Shown one piece after another: positions 49,063-59,590 of a stretch of DNA of 64,000 nt. The stretch comes from Symbiodinium natans (Eukaryota > Sar > Dinophyceae > Suessiales > Symbiodiniaceae). Under the pieces are notes generated by a model. It was given only the letters and a program-made list of their open reading frames with translations. It was not told the DNA's origin and did no database searches. The stretch covers positions 906,037-970,036 of the forward strand of contig CAJNDS010000369.1 of NCBI GenBank assembly GCA_905221605.1, in the 5' to 3' direction. The position numbers and the translations under genes were made by a program. Position 1 is the stretch's first letter; every line of letters begins with the position of its first letter.

Positions 49063-49545
49063 GGTCTAGTATTGATCGCATTGACTTCAAGTCCGTGTCA
49101 ACCCTAAACCCCTAAACCCTAAACCCAAAAACCCTCAACCCTAAACCGGCGACTTCCACCCCACCCCACCCCCCCACTCAAGTTTATCGCAAGGTATGTG
49201 TGGGTGTTCCTTGGAGTTATAGGGATGATGTCTTTAAGTTCGTTGACTGGTGTCTATAGGCCTTGCAAGTTCATGGGTTCTCAGCATAAGGCGTGCCGAT
49301 GTTTATAAGAAGAGTGCGCGAGTGAACCGAGATGGGTTAGGGTTTGGGGTTTGGGGTTTGGGGTTTATAAGGTAATTATAGGGTTTAGGGTTCCCCTATA
49401 GACACTCTTCAGGCGATTTCATAAGGTAATTCCCTACTAAGAACGAAAAGCGCCGTAGAGCCGTAAACCCCTAAGTCCCCTAAACCCGAAGCACCCTAAA
49501 CCCTAAACTCCTTGAAGCCGTATCCGGTTCCCCTAACTTCCCAAG

Positions 49546-49610
49546 GCCGTTCAGCTCAGTGCACCTCCCATGGCGCAGGCCCGGGAGCCCCTAGCGTGTT
49601 TCGGCTTCAG
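49546..49610 (+). CDS. Possible further gene 2 exon
   Basis: CCCAAG|G is followed by AVQLSAPPMAQAREPLACFG. Only composition and position support it. Confidence 0.27.
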
Positions 49611-49651
49611 GCTTTTGGGGTTTAGGGGTTCAGGGGTCTGACGCGAGAGAG

Positions 49652-49669
49652 AGAGAGAGAGAGAGAGGG
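49652..49669. repeat. GA microsatellite
   Basis: A short (GA)n run before TTTAGGG units. Confidence 0.8.
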
Positions 49670-49891
49670 TTTAGGGTTTAGGTCTGCTGGTCTCTGGTGA
49701 CTAGCGACTGGCGCGGCCCTCAGTCCTGGCATGAAGCAGCTTCCAGGTTCAAAAGGGTTTCGGGTTTAGGGTTTAGGGTCACGAGCACGAGCTGCGAGGC
49801 GACCCGGGTTGTAGCCTGTCGCAAAAGGGCAGTGAGGTCCGGTTGCAAAGGAAGGGTTTAGGATGGTTTCGGGTTTGGGGTTCAGGCTCTA

Positions 49892-49991
49892 CCTTAAGAA
49901 CTCAAAACCTACAAAAAAGTAGCTTGCCTAAGAAACCTAGAAGGTCTTTTTTGTAACATCCTACAAAAAATAGGTTTTTGGCTTCTTACGG
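49892..49991. repeat. Foldback element, family B
   Basis: Left CCTTAAGAACTCAAAACCTA, right TAGGTTTTTGGCTTCTTACGG. Confidence 0.72.
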
Positions 49992-50150
49992 TGGGTCTTA
50001 TCGGCTCTGAGGGACACCTACGTTACACCATGTGCGGGGCGAGGTTAAAAGGTCGATCTGAGCCAAGGGTGCGTGGTGTAGGGACTGACTCGGACTGACT
50101 CTTTTGAGATTTTGGCACAGGGGTTTGTGGCAGTAGTGAAGGAACGCCAA

Positions 50151-50257
50151 CCCTAAACCCTAAACCCTAAACCCTAAACCCTAAACCCTAAACCCTAAAC
50201 CCTAAACCCTAAACCCTAAACCCTAAACCCTAAACCCTAAACCCTAAACCCTAACCC
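50151..50257. repeat. CCCTAAA array
   Basis: About 15 nearly perfect units. Confidence 0.97.
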
Positions 50258-50424
50258 GCGTCGTCCGGTTGCCAGTATAGTCAGACACCGACCCGGTAGC
50301 CACTGAGGATAGACACCGCCCCATAACTCTGGAACCGGTTCCGTTCCAACACCTTTTTAACTACTAATAAGGGTATCATAGAAATATCAAGTTTGTTTTG
50401 TACCAAGATGACAGGCTTGGGGGC

Positions 50425-50530
50425 TGGGTTTAGGGTTTAGGGTTTAGGGTTTAGGGTTTAGGGTTTAGGGTTTAGGGTTTAGGGTTTAGGGTTTAGGGTT
50501 CAGGGTTTAGGGTTTATAAGGGTTTAGGGT
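50425..50530. repeat. TTTAGGG array
   Basis: About 13 units, the last ones degenerate. With the preceding CCCTAAA array it flanks about 165 bp of unique DNA. Confidence 0.95.
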
Positions 50531-50659
50531 GTAATGTTGGACCTTGTTTAGTAGGGGCCGCCTCTTTAAAGTCAATCTGGCCGATTTATTCAGGATCCCC
50601 TGACTGTTTGCGGGTGCCCCTTTAAAGTCAAACGGTTCCCGAATTCCGGCAATTTTTTA

Positions 50660-51690
50660 AAGACTTGGGGCTTGTTTCGGCCCGGAGGCTCCGGCTTAAA
50701 GCTGGGCCTTATGATTTTAAAGCCGGACCTTGTGATTTTAAAGGCCGACCTCATCCATTCCAACCGGCCCGAAACCATTAATTCCCTTTAAGAAACCATT
50801 TGAAAAATTGGTTTTGTTCAATCCGACAAAGGGGATGGTCCAGGAGCCCCCTTCGGCCCCGAATAATGGCACTGATTTGGGGTCCTGTTTTATGTCAAGG
50901 CCCCGGCCCGGAGGCTCCGAATTTGGATGCCTTGGTCTCTTGGCTTAAAGCCGGGCCTTATGATGTTACAGCCGGACCTTGTGATTTTAAAGGCCGACCT
51001 CATCCATTCCAACTGGCCCGAAACCATTAATTCCCTTTAAGAAACCATTTGAAAAATTGGTTTTGTTCAATCCGACAAGGGGGGTGGTCCAGGAGCCCCC
51101 TTCGGCCCCGAATAATGGCACTGATTCGGGGTCCTGTTTTATGTCAAGGCCCCGGCCCGGAAGCTCCGAATTTGGATGCCTTGGTCTCTTGGCTTAAGCC
51201 GGGCCTTATGGTTTTAAAGCAGGATGTGATTTTAAAGGCCGACCTCATCCATTCCAACTGGCCCGAAACCATTAATTCCCTTTAAGAAACCATTTGAAAA
51301 ATTGGTTTCGTTCAATCCGACAAGGGGGTGGTCCAGGAGCCCCCCTTCGGCCCCGAATCGTGGCACTGATTCGGGGTCCTGTTTTATGTCAAGGCCCCGG
51401 CCCGGAAGCTCCGAATTTGGATGCCTTGGTCTCTTGGCTTAAGCCGGGCCTTATGGTTTTAAAGCAGGATGTGATTTTAAAGGCCGACCTCATCCATTCC
51501 AACTGGCCCGAAACCATTAATTCCCTTTAAGAAACCATTTGAAAAATTGGTTTCGTTCAATCCGACAAGGGGGTGGTCCAGGAGCCCCCCTCGGCCCCGA
51601 ATCGTGGCACTGATTTGGGGTCTGTTTTATGTCAAGGCGTCGGCTCGGAGGCTACGAATTTGGAAAAAGCCTATATATGGATTCCTTCTA
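50660..51690. repeat. Tandem repeat, 245-249 bp unit
   Basis: The phrase GAAACCATTTGAAAAATTGG begins anew at about 50792, 51041, 51286 and 51531: units of 249, 245 and 245 bp with partial units at both ends. The 245-bp units share a deletion in the GCCGGACCTTGTGATT region, so they were copied after it arose. Short open frames inside are repeat shadows. Confidence 0.92.
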
Positions 51691-51893
51691 AAATCATATA
51701 AACTCATCCCGGATCCCTTTTCGACTCGCACACATCCCTTTTAAATTATATTAAGCTCATCCCTTTAAATTCATATGGATCCCTTTTAAATCTATCTAAA
51801 CTCCTCCCTATTAAAATCATATAAACCCCCGGGGCCGTCTAATCAGGCCCCCATCCACGCCTCGACTGTTCCCACATTAAACAGGATCCCACA
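51691..51893. other. AT-rich unique DNA
   Basis: Degenerate direct repeats of CCCTTTTAAAT and AATCATATAAAC; no gene seen. Confidence 0.4.
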
Positions 51894-52068
51894 TTAGGGT
51901 TAGGGTTTAGGGTGTAGGGTCGAGGGTTAGGGTTTAGGGTTGAGGGTTAAGGTTTAGGGTTTGGGGTTTAGGGTTTAGGGTTTAGGGTTTAGGGTTTAAA
52001 GGTCTTGGGTCTAGGGTCTAGGGTCTAGGGTCTAGGGTCTAGGGTCTATGGTCTAGGGTCTAGGGCTG
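51894..52068. repeat. TTTAGGG array with TCTAGGG block
   Basis: Mixed TTTAGGG/TTGAGGG/GGTGTAGGG units, then a homogeneous TCTAGGG run at about 52008-52066. Confidence 0.95.
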
Positions 52069-52567
52069 CCAAAGGGGGGCCCGGAACGCTTGGAACCGTA
52101 ACAAAACAGCTTGGAACCGTAACAGAACACCCTGGAACCGTAACAGAACAGCCTGGAACCGCAATGTCCGCCCCCCGCGCCCGCCGCGTCCCCACCCCTC
52201 CCCCACCAACCCCCCACCCCCCCGTCCCCACCCCCCCACCCCATACTACGACCAAAAAAGTATTATTACAACCAAAAACCGGGATGTCACAACTGCTGTC
52301 GGTTTGAGGGCAAACCAGAAACCGTGATATCACAACCCGCTTATTAAGGTTACAAGTTACCAACATTCCAAACCAGAGTTGGGGTCCTTACAGAACACCA
52401 AGCAACTTTGAAAACATCTGCAGTTGTGATATCCCTCATCTGCTTAGACCCTGTCCTCCCTGGGTTGCCTAAACCCTATCAGCGCTGCGAGGCCACGTCT
52501 TAGAGATGCCCAGAGGCAAAAGCACAGCTGCAGATTTTGCAGAGAGCGTTCGATGCCACAAGAGGCT

Positions 52568-52995
52568 TTCGCTGATTTTACATGTGATTGCCCAGTGATT
52601 TTGTGGTTTCATCATGACTTTTATCATACTTTTATGTGTTGTGGGCCACAGAATTCCCTACACCAGGAGCTTGTATAAATGAATTTACTTCGTTTCTGCA
52701 GCATTGATTGTTTTCATATGTGATTACGCACTGATTTCATGGTTTTCTCCTGATTATTATGTGTTGCGGGCCACAGAATTCCCTACACCAGGAGCTTGTA
52801 TAAATTAATTTACTTCGTTTCTGCACCATTGATTGTTTTCATATGTGGTTACGCACTGATTTCATGGTTTTCTCCTGATTATTATGTGTTGCGGGCCACA
52901 GAATTCCCTACACCAGGAGCTTGTATAAATGAACTTACTTCGTTTCTGCACCATTGATTGTTTTCATATGTGGTTACGCACTGATTTCATGGTTT
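52568..52995. repeat. Tandem repeat, 125-bp unit
   Basis: GAATTCCCTACACCAGGAGC recurs at 52651, 52776 and 52901, exactly 125 bp apart. A diverged copy precedes. The last unit is cut off by a poly-C run. Confidence 0.95.
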
Positions 52996-53090
52996 TCCAC
53001 CCCCCCCCCCCCCCCCCCACCCCCCCCCCCCCCCACCCCCCCCCACTCCCCCCCACCCCCCCCCCCCCCCCCCCACCCCCAACCCCCTTC
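52996..53090. repeat. Poly-C tract
   Basis: About 95 bp, almost all C with a few A and T. Confidence 0.97.
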
Positions 53091-53352
53091 GCCCACCATG
53101 TACCTTTGGTTAAATCTGTATTACTACCCACCCCCCCCACCCATCAGCGGCATCATTGGGCGGGGGGGGGGCGGCAAAAGCATCAGTAACATCATTAGCA
53201 CTGCGCATGCGATGTTGCAATGTTCCTTTTTCGTTGTAATGGTTCCTAATTTGTCGCTTGGAAGGTTGGTTCCGGAACTGTTGTCTCGGTTCCCATAGAT
53301 CCTGGAACCAGAGGCTAGTTGCCAACATAACCGAACACCAGGACGACTTGGG

Positions 53353-53443
53353 TAAACCCTAAACCCTAAACCCTAAACCCTAAACCCTAAACCCTAAACC
53401 CTAAACCCTAAACCCTAAACCCTAAACCCTAAACCCTAAACCG
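53353..53443. repeat. CCCTAAA array
   Basis: About 13 units just before the P/A-rich exon block. Confidence 0.97.
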
Positions 53444-53450
53444 CAACAAG

Positions 53451-53540
53451 CAGCCTTGCAGGCTGCCTACCCGGCCGCGCCCGCGCTCCCAGGCCCGGCC
53501 CCGTCGGCGCCGCTAGCACCGGCTGTGGGGCAAGTGGTCG
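53451..53540 (+). CDS. Gene 3 exon: Pro/Ala-rich
   Basis: One frame reads AAYPAAPALPGPAPSAPLAP, then AVGQVVGAARSQL. It follows a CCCTAAA array; borders approximate. Confidence 0.4.
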
Positions 53541-54010
53541 GTGCGGCGCGGTCGCAACTATTTCTATCAGAGGGTTTAGGGTTTAGGGTTTAGGGTTTGG
53601 GGTTTGGGGTTTAGGGTTAAAATCTGTACGGAGGCTTGAAGGGGCCTCATAAAGCAATATAGCAGGCCTTCAGCAACTACTGATTGGAATTGATCCACAT
53701 CAGTTTTTGAAACAAAGGGGTGGCGCACAGGGCACTGCATCAAGGGATGTCGTGCATGATTGAGCACCCTTTTAAACAACAATCAGCAAAACCACCAATC
53801 CAACGCCGCAGTCCCTGAGATGCACACCACCCCCAGCCGACATGAATCAAAACTGGAGCCCAAGTCCAGTGCCTGTACTCTATACTTCCCCTTATATGGG
53901 GTTCAAGAGGATCACTTTTCGGAGTGTATGTCAGAGGGTTTTAAGGATGTAGGCGATTTAGGGGTTTATGTTAAAGTTTTCATGCCGAAAGCGCCAAGGT
54001 TTCCCCGCAG

Positions 54011-54079
54011 CAGCCGGCTGCTCCACCCCCGGCTCCTGCCCCAGCAGCCCCGGCGCCGTCTCAGCAGCTGCTTGGAGAA
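54011..54079 (+). CDS. Gene 3 exon: Pro/Ala-rich
   Basis: CCCGCAG is followed by QPAAPPPAPAPAAPAPSQQL, then LGEK. The linker is like that in gene 2 at 36513. Confidence 0.45.
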
Positions 54080-54324
54080 AAAGCTTCGTATACGTTCAGG
54101 GTTTGGAGTTTAGGGTTTAGGGTTTTAGGGTTTAGGGACCCGTCAGATCGCGCGGGGTCAAAAAAAAGGGTTTAGGGTTTAGGAGTAGAAGTGAACCTTG
54201 GTGTTTGGGCTTCGCGGTCCTGATTAAACATGCGCAGGCAGGGTCAGGGCCTACGCTCCCTGTAAATGCAGGGGTCTATGGCCCCCTTATATAATCGGTC
54301 ACTTCTCTGAATTATGTTTTCAGG

Positions 54325-54379
54325 TTTTTTTTTTTTTTTTTGGGGGGGGGGGGGGGGCCGGGGGGGGGGGGGGGGGGCG
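54325..54379. repeat. Poly-T / poly-G tract
   Basis: About 18 T, then about 16 G, CC, and about 18 G. Confidence 0.97.
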
Positions 54380-54537
54380 TTTACAATTACAAGGCGGCTC
54401 CTAATTAGTATTTAGGGTATACACCCACAATGGGACCATTATTTGGAGAGCTGACGTGTTTTGGGCTGCGGTAAGCCTTGAGTGATGAGACACACTAAAC
54501 CCTGCAGCCCGAATCTTTCGGAACCTTACAAGGCCTG

Positions 54538-54643
54538 GTAGCACAGTGGTACCCTTTTGCCCTTGTTTTGGTTCATGGTCCCCTTATAAAAGTAACTGAC
54601 CCCCAAAAAGGGTACCCTTACTATGATATGCTTACTGGGCTAC
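54538..54643. repeat. Foldback element, family E
   Basis: GTAGCACAGTGGTACCCTTT at the left; AAAAAGGGTACCC and CTGGGCTAC at the right. Second copy of the 8638 element. Confidence 0.68.
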
Positions 54644-54785
54644 CCAGAAGCAAGACCGTTGGTCCAGGGCAGGTATATTCTTTTTTTGGAAGGCATCAGC
54701 CACACATCCACAGCATGCCGCCTCTAAAAAAGGAACCTAAATGCTCCCCCGGTCGCTGGGCTTAAGTCAGGGTTCAGGGTTTCCC

Positions 54786-54895
54786 GAAGGGTTCATGTGC
54801 CTCGTTTTGATATTCTTCTTTGGACCCCGAAGTCCCTACTTATGAAGTGCTTGCAGGCCCAAGTATTCCCTATTTGGGTACATGGACCCTTATAG
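54786..54895. repeat. Foldback element, family A
   Basis: Left GAAGGGTTCATGTGCCTC, right GGGTACATGGACCCTTATAG. Confidence 0.72.
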
Positions 54896-55143
54896 GGTTT
54901 AGCTTTGGCACCCCTGAACACCTCGAAGCCCAAAACGAGCCTCTTCGTAGGCCTTCGCACGCTCAAAGCTCCAAGCCCTTGACGCGGAAGCCCCAAATCA
55001 CGCACCGCAAGCCCTAAATCCTAGCCCTCCCTACGCCATAATCTCTAATGATCTAAGCCCCTACCATTACCCAAAACCCCCCTAAGCCCTACACCCTGTG
55101 AAGCCTTATAGTACCCTAAACCCTGAGAAGCCCTGGTGGCCGG

Positions 55144-55225
55144 AGGCTGCTCCTCAGCATCCCCGTGCCCGTCGGAATTCAGCCGGGTCAGCTCTTGGGA
55201 GTTCGTGCCCCTCCGACTTGGCTTA
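55144..55225 (+). CDS. Gene 3 exon: VGIQPGQ repeat
   Basis: It reads RLLLSIPVPVGIQPGQLLGV, then RAPPTW. Matches gene 2 at 36513/36997, here without the intervening intron. Confidence 0.55.
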
Positions 55226-55234
55226 GTATGGGAA

Positions 55235-55317
55235 CCTACACCCTAAACCCTAAACCCTAAACCCTAAACCCTAAACCCTAAACCCTAAACCCTAAACCCT
55301 AAACCCTAAACCCTGAA
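55235..55317. repeat. CCCTAAA array
   Basis: About 12 units. Confidence 0.97.
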
Positions 55318-55759
55318 CCTTGAGAACCCAGACACCCAGTTCAGGATATCGGGGTTTGGCGTTTAGGATTTGGGGCTTGCAGGTTGGTGTTTGGGTTGTT
55401 TTTTTCGTGAGGGTCTTGGGATCTTGCATTCAGGGTCCAGAATTATTGAGGGGTAACACCTCTACGGGTGCCAGCACCCCTATTTTATACCCAAACCGTG
55501 GCCCTAAACCCTAAACCCTACAGCAACAAACCCTAAACCCTAAACCCTATCCGAAACAGAGCAAAGACGCCTGCTCCATCTACACAGGTCCGACCCTCAC
55601 AACTCCTAAGAGACTGACGGCAAGGCTGACGGAAAGGCTGATGGAAAGCCCCCACCCAAAAAAAATAAAAAATAAAGAACTCAGACAATCAAGCTATTTC
55701 CCCCCTCAGCTCTAAACCCAAAACCCTAAGCCCCAACCCTAAACCCAAACCCTCAACCC

Positions 55760-55835
55760 TAAACCCTAAACCCTAATTAAACCCTAAACCCAAAACCCTA
55801 AACCCTAAACCCTAAACCCTAAACCCTAAACCCTA
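55760..55835. repeat. CCCTAAA array, intron 3' end
   Basis: About ten units ending about 20 bp before the next acceptor. Confidence 0.95.
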
Positions 55836-55856
55836 TCTTCCACCCAAAAAGCCAAG

Positions 55857-55946
55857 GTCCCGGACGGCCGTGAGTTGACCGTCACGGTGCCACCGAACTG
55901 TGGCTCGCAGCGTCTCAGTCGCAGCGACTCCCAGCCCCCTTCGAAG
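55857..55946 (+). CDS. Gene 3 exon: VPDGREL repeat
   Basis: CCAAG|G is followed by VPDGRELTVTVPPNCGSQRL, then SRSDSQPPSK. It begins at the same phase and codon as gene 2 exons 37311 and 39085. The intron opens with TTCAGGG/TTTAGGG. Confidence 0.65.
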
Positions 55947-55949
55947 GGG

Positions 55950-55995
55950 TTCAGGGTTTAGGGTTTAGGGTTTAGGGTTTAGGGTTTAGGGTGCA
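55950..55995. repeat. TTTAGGG array, intron 5' end
   Basis: About six units starting at the donor. Confidence 0.92.
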
Positions 55996-56254
55996 GGGTG
56001 GTCATTTCTCAAAATTTGGGGCCCTTTTTGGTGCCCTTAATACTTAGAATAGTAAGCCCAAGAAGAGACCAAAATTTAGAGAGTCCCCTTATGGATGAAC
56101 GCCTAGACCCTAAAGCTTAAAACCCTAAACCAGCCCTGTAAGCCTACAAACCCTATAACAGCCCTACAAACCTTAAGCCCTGCGTTAGGGGCCCCTCCAA
56201 GGCGCCAGGAGAACCCTCAACCTCCCTTAAACCCTTAAGGCCAGCTTAAGCCCG

Positions 56255-56320
56255 AAACCTGAAAACCCTAAACCCTAAACCCTAAACCCTCAACCCTAAA
56301 CCCTAAACCCCAAATCCCTT
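56255..56320. repeat. CCCTAAA array, intron 3' end
   Basis: About eight units, the last 20-30 bp upstream of the acceptor at 56343. Confidence 0.9.
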
Positions 56321-56343
56321 GAGCCCCCCGCCCAAGGCTCCAG

Positions 56344-56438
56344 GTAGCCTTCGACCCGGTGGCGGGCAGCCTGACAGTGGTCGATGAGGGCGCCAGAGCC
56401 GGGGCGCAGGATGCGGTGCAGGATCAAGGCTGGCCTGG
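56344..56438 (+). CDS. Gene 3 exon: VAGSLTVV segment
   Basis: CTCCAG|G is followed by VAFDPVAGSLTVVDEGARAG, then AQDAVQDQGWP. The donor TGG|GTTTAGGG starts a 12-unit array. Confidence 0.55.
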
Positions 56439-56521
56439 GTTTAGGGTTTAGGGTTTAGGGTTTAGGGTTTAGGGTTTAGGGTTTAGGGTTTAGGGCTTAG
56501 GGTTTAGGGTTTAGGGTTTGG
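56439..56521. repeat. TTTAGGG array, intron 5' end
   Basis: About 12 units beginning with the donor GT. Confidence 0.96.
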
Positions 56522-56604
56522 GGACGTGAAGAATCTGCAGCCTGAGGCTTGCAGGTCCTTTGACAGCGATGATGTCGACCGGTTTAGGGTTTTAGGTTTT
56601 AGGT

Positions 56605-56690
56605 TGGTTTACAGGGTTTATAGGGTTTATAGGGTTTACAGGGTTTATAGGGTTTATAGGGTTTATAGGGTTTATAGGGTTTAGGGATTC
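56605..56690. repeat. TTTATAGGG nonamer array
   Basis: About eight units of the nonamer TTTATAGGG with TTTACAGGG variants, the reverse-strand form of the array at 48479. Confidence 0.95.
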
Positions 56691-56718
56691 AACCCTTTCG
56701 CTCAGCCTGGCGTCGGAG

Positions 56719-56805
56719 GTTCGGCGGAAGACGTCTTCAGCATCGCCGTCCCGATGGGGGTCCAACCCGGACAAACACTTGAGGCGCGAACCCGGCGCCT
56801 GAGTT
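56719..56805 (+). CDS. Gene 3 exon: VFSIAVP repeat
   Basis: CGGAG|G is followed by SAEDVFSIAVPMGVQPGQTL, then EARTRRLSY. Counterpart of gene 2 exon 38350. Confidence 0.57.
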
Positions 56806-56809
56806 ATGG

Positions 56810-56990
56810 GGACCGCCATGAACCACAAAATCGGGGTCACATACCCTATACTAAATTCCTATGAAGGTATATAAACCATGAGAACCACAAAATTGGGATC
56901 TTGAGTCATATACCCCACACTGCCCGATTCTAGTGTATAATTCCTATGAAGGCATATGAGCCATGAACCGGTTCATTTGGTCCCCAAGAA
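56810..56990. repeat. Family C-related foldback, duplicated interior
   Basis: Two direct copies of CATGA(A/G)(A/C)CACAAAAT.GGG with CATATACCC; the end GGTTCATTTGGTCCCCAAGA resembles the family C right arm. Confidence 0.55.
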
Positions 56991-57169
56991 GTGCGTCTCT
57001 CTTCAGGACTTTGCACTCTTGGAGTTGAGCGCTCTGCTTTTGAACACTCGGTAACCCAGAACCCCACAACCCGAACGCCCGCGGCACTCTGCAACTTGGT
57101 TGCGTAATTAAGGGCTCAGGGCTTTCAGCATCTAACGACGCCGCAGTTGCTTGCAAAGTCCGTGAAGAG

Positions 57170-57238
57170 GTCATCGTCCAGGGCCGCCGGCTTCTACTGA
57201 CGCTGCCGCCCGGCAAAGGCGCAGGACCCGCCCAGCAA
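57170..57238 (+). CDS. Gene 3 exon: GRRLLLTLPPG repeat
   Basis: AAGAG|G is followed by VIVQGRRLLLTLPPGKGAGP, then AQQ. The donor is GCAA|GTGTGAGG. Counterpart of gene 2 exon 39085. Confidence 0.55.
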
Positions 57239-58076
57239 GTGTGAGGGTCGAGGGGAGGGATCTTCGATTCGCATCAAGGGCCTCGGAGCTTCAGTCCTTA
57301 AGCTACAAGAGGATCAGAGGTCTGAAGTGAGAGCAGCTAAGAAAGCCTGAGTCCGTGTCCTTCTTCTGAGGGCGGCGCGAAACCATACTGCAGAATTGGG
57401 GGCTTGGGGAAAAACCTCGTCTGGGAAAAACCCGAGCCCCGCCGGGCTGCAAACTAGACAGACCAGCAAGCCTGTGTGTGGACACCCCACTGCCAGGAGG
57501 CAAGGGTCGAAATATAAACCCTAAACCCTCAACCCTAAACCCTAAACCCTAAACCCTGAACCCTGAACCCTGAACCCTAAACCCTAATGATATTTAATAT
57601 CAAAAGGACTACCAGGTCAAGGCAACTCCCGAAAAAGAGGCACCTTATATGGCTCCCCGGCTTCCCACACCCGATATACACCGGGGCCAGACGTGCACGC
57701 AACACACCTGTCGTAAGGTTGGGGGTGGCAGGGGTGGGACCTGGACAATGTTAGTGCTGCAAGAAAGGGTTTAGGGTTTAGGGTTAATGGCTTAGATTCT
57801 CAGTAGGTGCCTTATTGTCCAGCTGGAAACCCGCCACTGGAATGGCTGGGACGAAACTTTTTGAAGCTTTCCGAACAGCCAAGAGCCGCTTAACGCCACA
57901 ACATTGACATTGAGCCACCTTGAACCCTATACAACCCCAAGGCTCTAACTGGCCCGAAGTTGGTGTTCTTGCTACTCGCTCATTTGCAGACCTTGAGAGC
58001 CTGCAGGCAGGCAGTATAGACTTTCTTGCACTGCCCTGGGGCTCTATTCAACCACAGTTTAGTAGTAGCTAAGTGT

Positions 58077-58176
58077 TTAGGGTTTAGGGTTTTAGGGTTT
58101 TAGGGTTTTAGGGTTTTAGGGTTTTAGGGTTTTAGGGTTTTAGGGTTTTAGGGTTTTAGGGTTTAGGGTTTAGGGT
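58077..58176. repeat. TTTTAGGG octamer array
   Basis: About nine TTTTAGGG octamers flanked by TTTAGGG heptamers. The octamer is the known telomere unit of some green algae but here is a local variant. Confidence 0.95.
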
Positions 58177-58390
58177 ATAGGGTTTGCTACCCTTTATGAG
58201 TAGGCCTTGCCCATAAACCTGTAGGTGAAGAGCGTCCCAGGTCTACTCACAGGGCTTAGGATCCCCGTAAAGGCCTAAACAGAGCCCCTGGTTCTTGGTA
58301 GGGAATGAGGACAATAGAGCCCTAAACCCTAAATCCTAAACCCTAAACCCTAAACCCTAAACCCTACATACACCCATTCCCTTCTAACAG

Positions 58391-58454
58391 CCAGCCAGGA
58401 GAGAATATCTTGGTGCGCATGGATGCCGCAAAGGGATGCCTGGTGCCGGCGTAG
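58391..58454 (+). CDS. Gene 3 exon-like block
   Basis: CTAACAG is followed by QPGENILVRMDAAKGCLVPA and TAG. It could be the second half of a VPxG repeat. Confidence 0.33.
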
Positions 58455-58508
58455 ATGGCTGGGGACTCAGGAGGCATGCTTTGGTTGCGCTTGGTTGCCC
58501 CAGTTTGG

Positions 58509-58590
58509 GGGGGTTTAGGGTTTAGGGTTTAGGGTTTAGGGTTTAGGGTTTAGGGTTTAGGGTTTAGGGTTTAGGGTTTAGGGTTTAGGG
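58509..58590. repeat. TTTAGGG array
   Basis: About 11 perfect units. Confidence 0.97.
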
Positions 58591-58812
58591 CCGTGTTAAG
58601 CCAAATCAAACCCAACCCAGAACCAAAGACGAGGTAGCTGGCAGAAAGAACGGCAGGAACGTTTCGAATTTCTTTGTTGCTCAGGCTCGTTTCATTTAGG
58701 CCTAGATTGGCATGCGGGGCTGCCGCGAATCATGCAATAAGCATGAGAATCACCACCACCAGAATCAGACTAGCATAATCATGATGGCACTTTCAATACA
58801 CCACTCAGTATA

Positions 58813-58890
58813 TTTAGGGTTTAGGGTTTAGGGTTTAGGGTATAGGGTTTAGGGTTTAGGGTAGGGTTCAACCCTAAACCCTACACCCGA
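58813..58890. repeat. TTTAGGG array inverting to CCCTAAA
   Basis: About eight TTTAGGG units reach TAGGGTTCAACCCTAAACCC at about 58862, where the strand switches with no unique spacer. Confidence 0.85.
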
Positions 58891-59387
58891 GAAAAGCGCG
58901 AGGCAAAAAGTTTTGCTGGAGTCCAGCCCGGTGGTTCCTGTTGCTGGCTTAGAGTTTTGGAATTTAGGGTTTTGGGGTGTTTTCTAGTAATGCTGCCCAA
59001 TGCAGTAGCTGTCTGAGGGGCTTGTCTAGGGTTTAGGGTTTAGGGTTTAGGGGTTAGGGTTTAGGGTTTAGGGTTTAAGGTTTAGGGTTTAGGGTTCAGA
59101 AGGGTTTAGGGCTTAGGGTGACGGAGTTGGGAACTGAACAGGCCACCGCATTGTGGAGAGGCTCCTTCAGCGCTGACGGCAGGAGCTGCCCCCGTAGATA
59201 GCCAGGGGAAGTTTCGGCAGAGTCTGCGAGCCTGCAAGTAAGGTAACCGGGTTTAGGGTTTAGGGTTTAGAGGGTTTTAGGGTTTAGGGTTTAGGGTTTA
59301 GGGTTTAGGGGACACAGACGACATTCTCAAGCATGATGAAAAAGCATAGACTAAAAGCATGACTATATACATTTTTCATGCATTATA

Positions 59388-59590
59388 GAAATATATATAT
59401 ATATATACATTTATTTATTTATTTATTTATCATGTGCCGGTGTTCAGTCGTCAAGGTAAGGGCGTTCCAGATGACACTTTTTCAAGAGAGAGAGAGAGAG
59501 AAACAAACAAACAATAGAATAAAAGAGAGAGAAAGAGAGAGAAACAAAGAGAGACAGAGAGAGATAGAGAGTGAGAGAGAGAGAGAGAGT
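59388..59590. repeat. AT, TTTA and GA microsatellites
   Basis: (TA)n, (TTTA)n, then (GA)n with AAACAAAC interruptions; non-coding. Confidence 0.95.

Noticed and set aside
50800-51530. Three similar frames of about 77 codons
   Set aside because: They repeat because the 245-bp DNA unit repeats; frame and composition give no sign of selection for protein.
52929-53298. Proline-rich open frames
   Set aside because: Translation of the poly-C tract.
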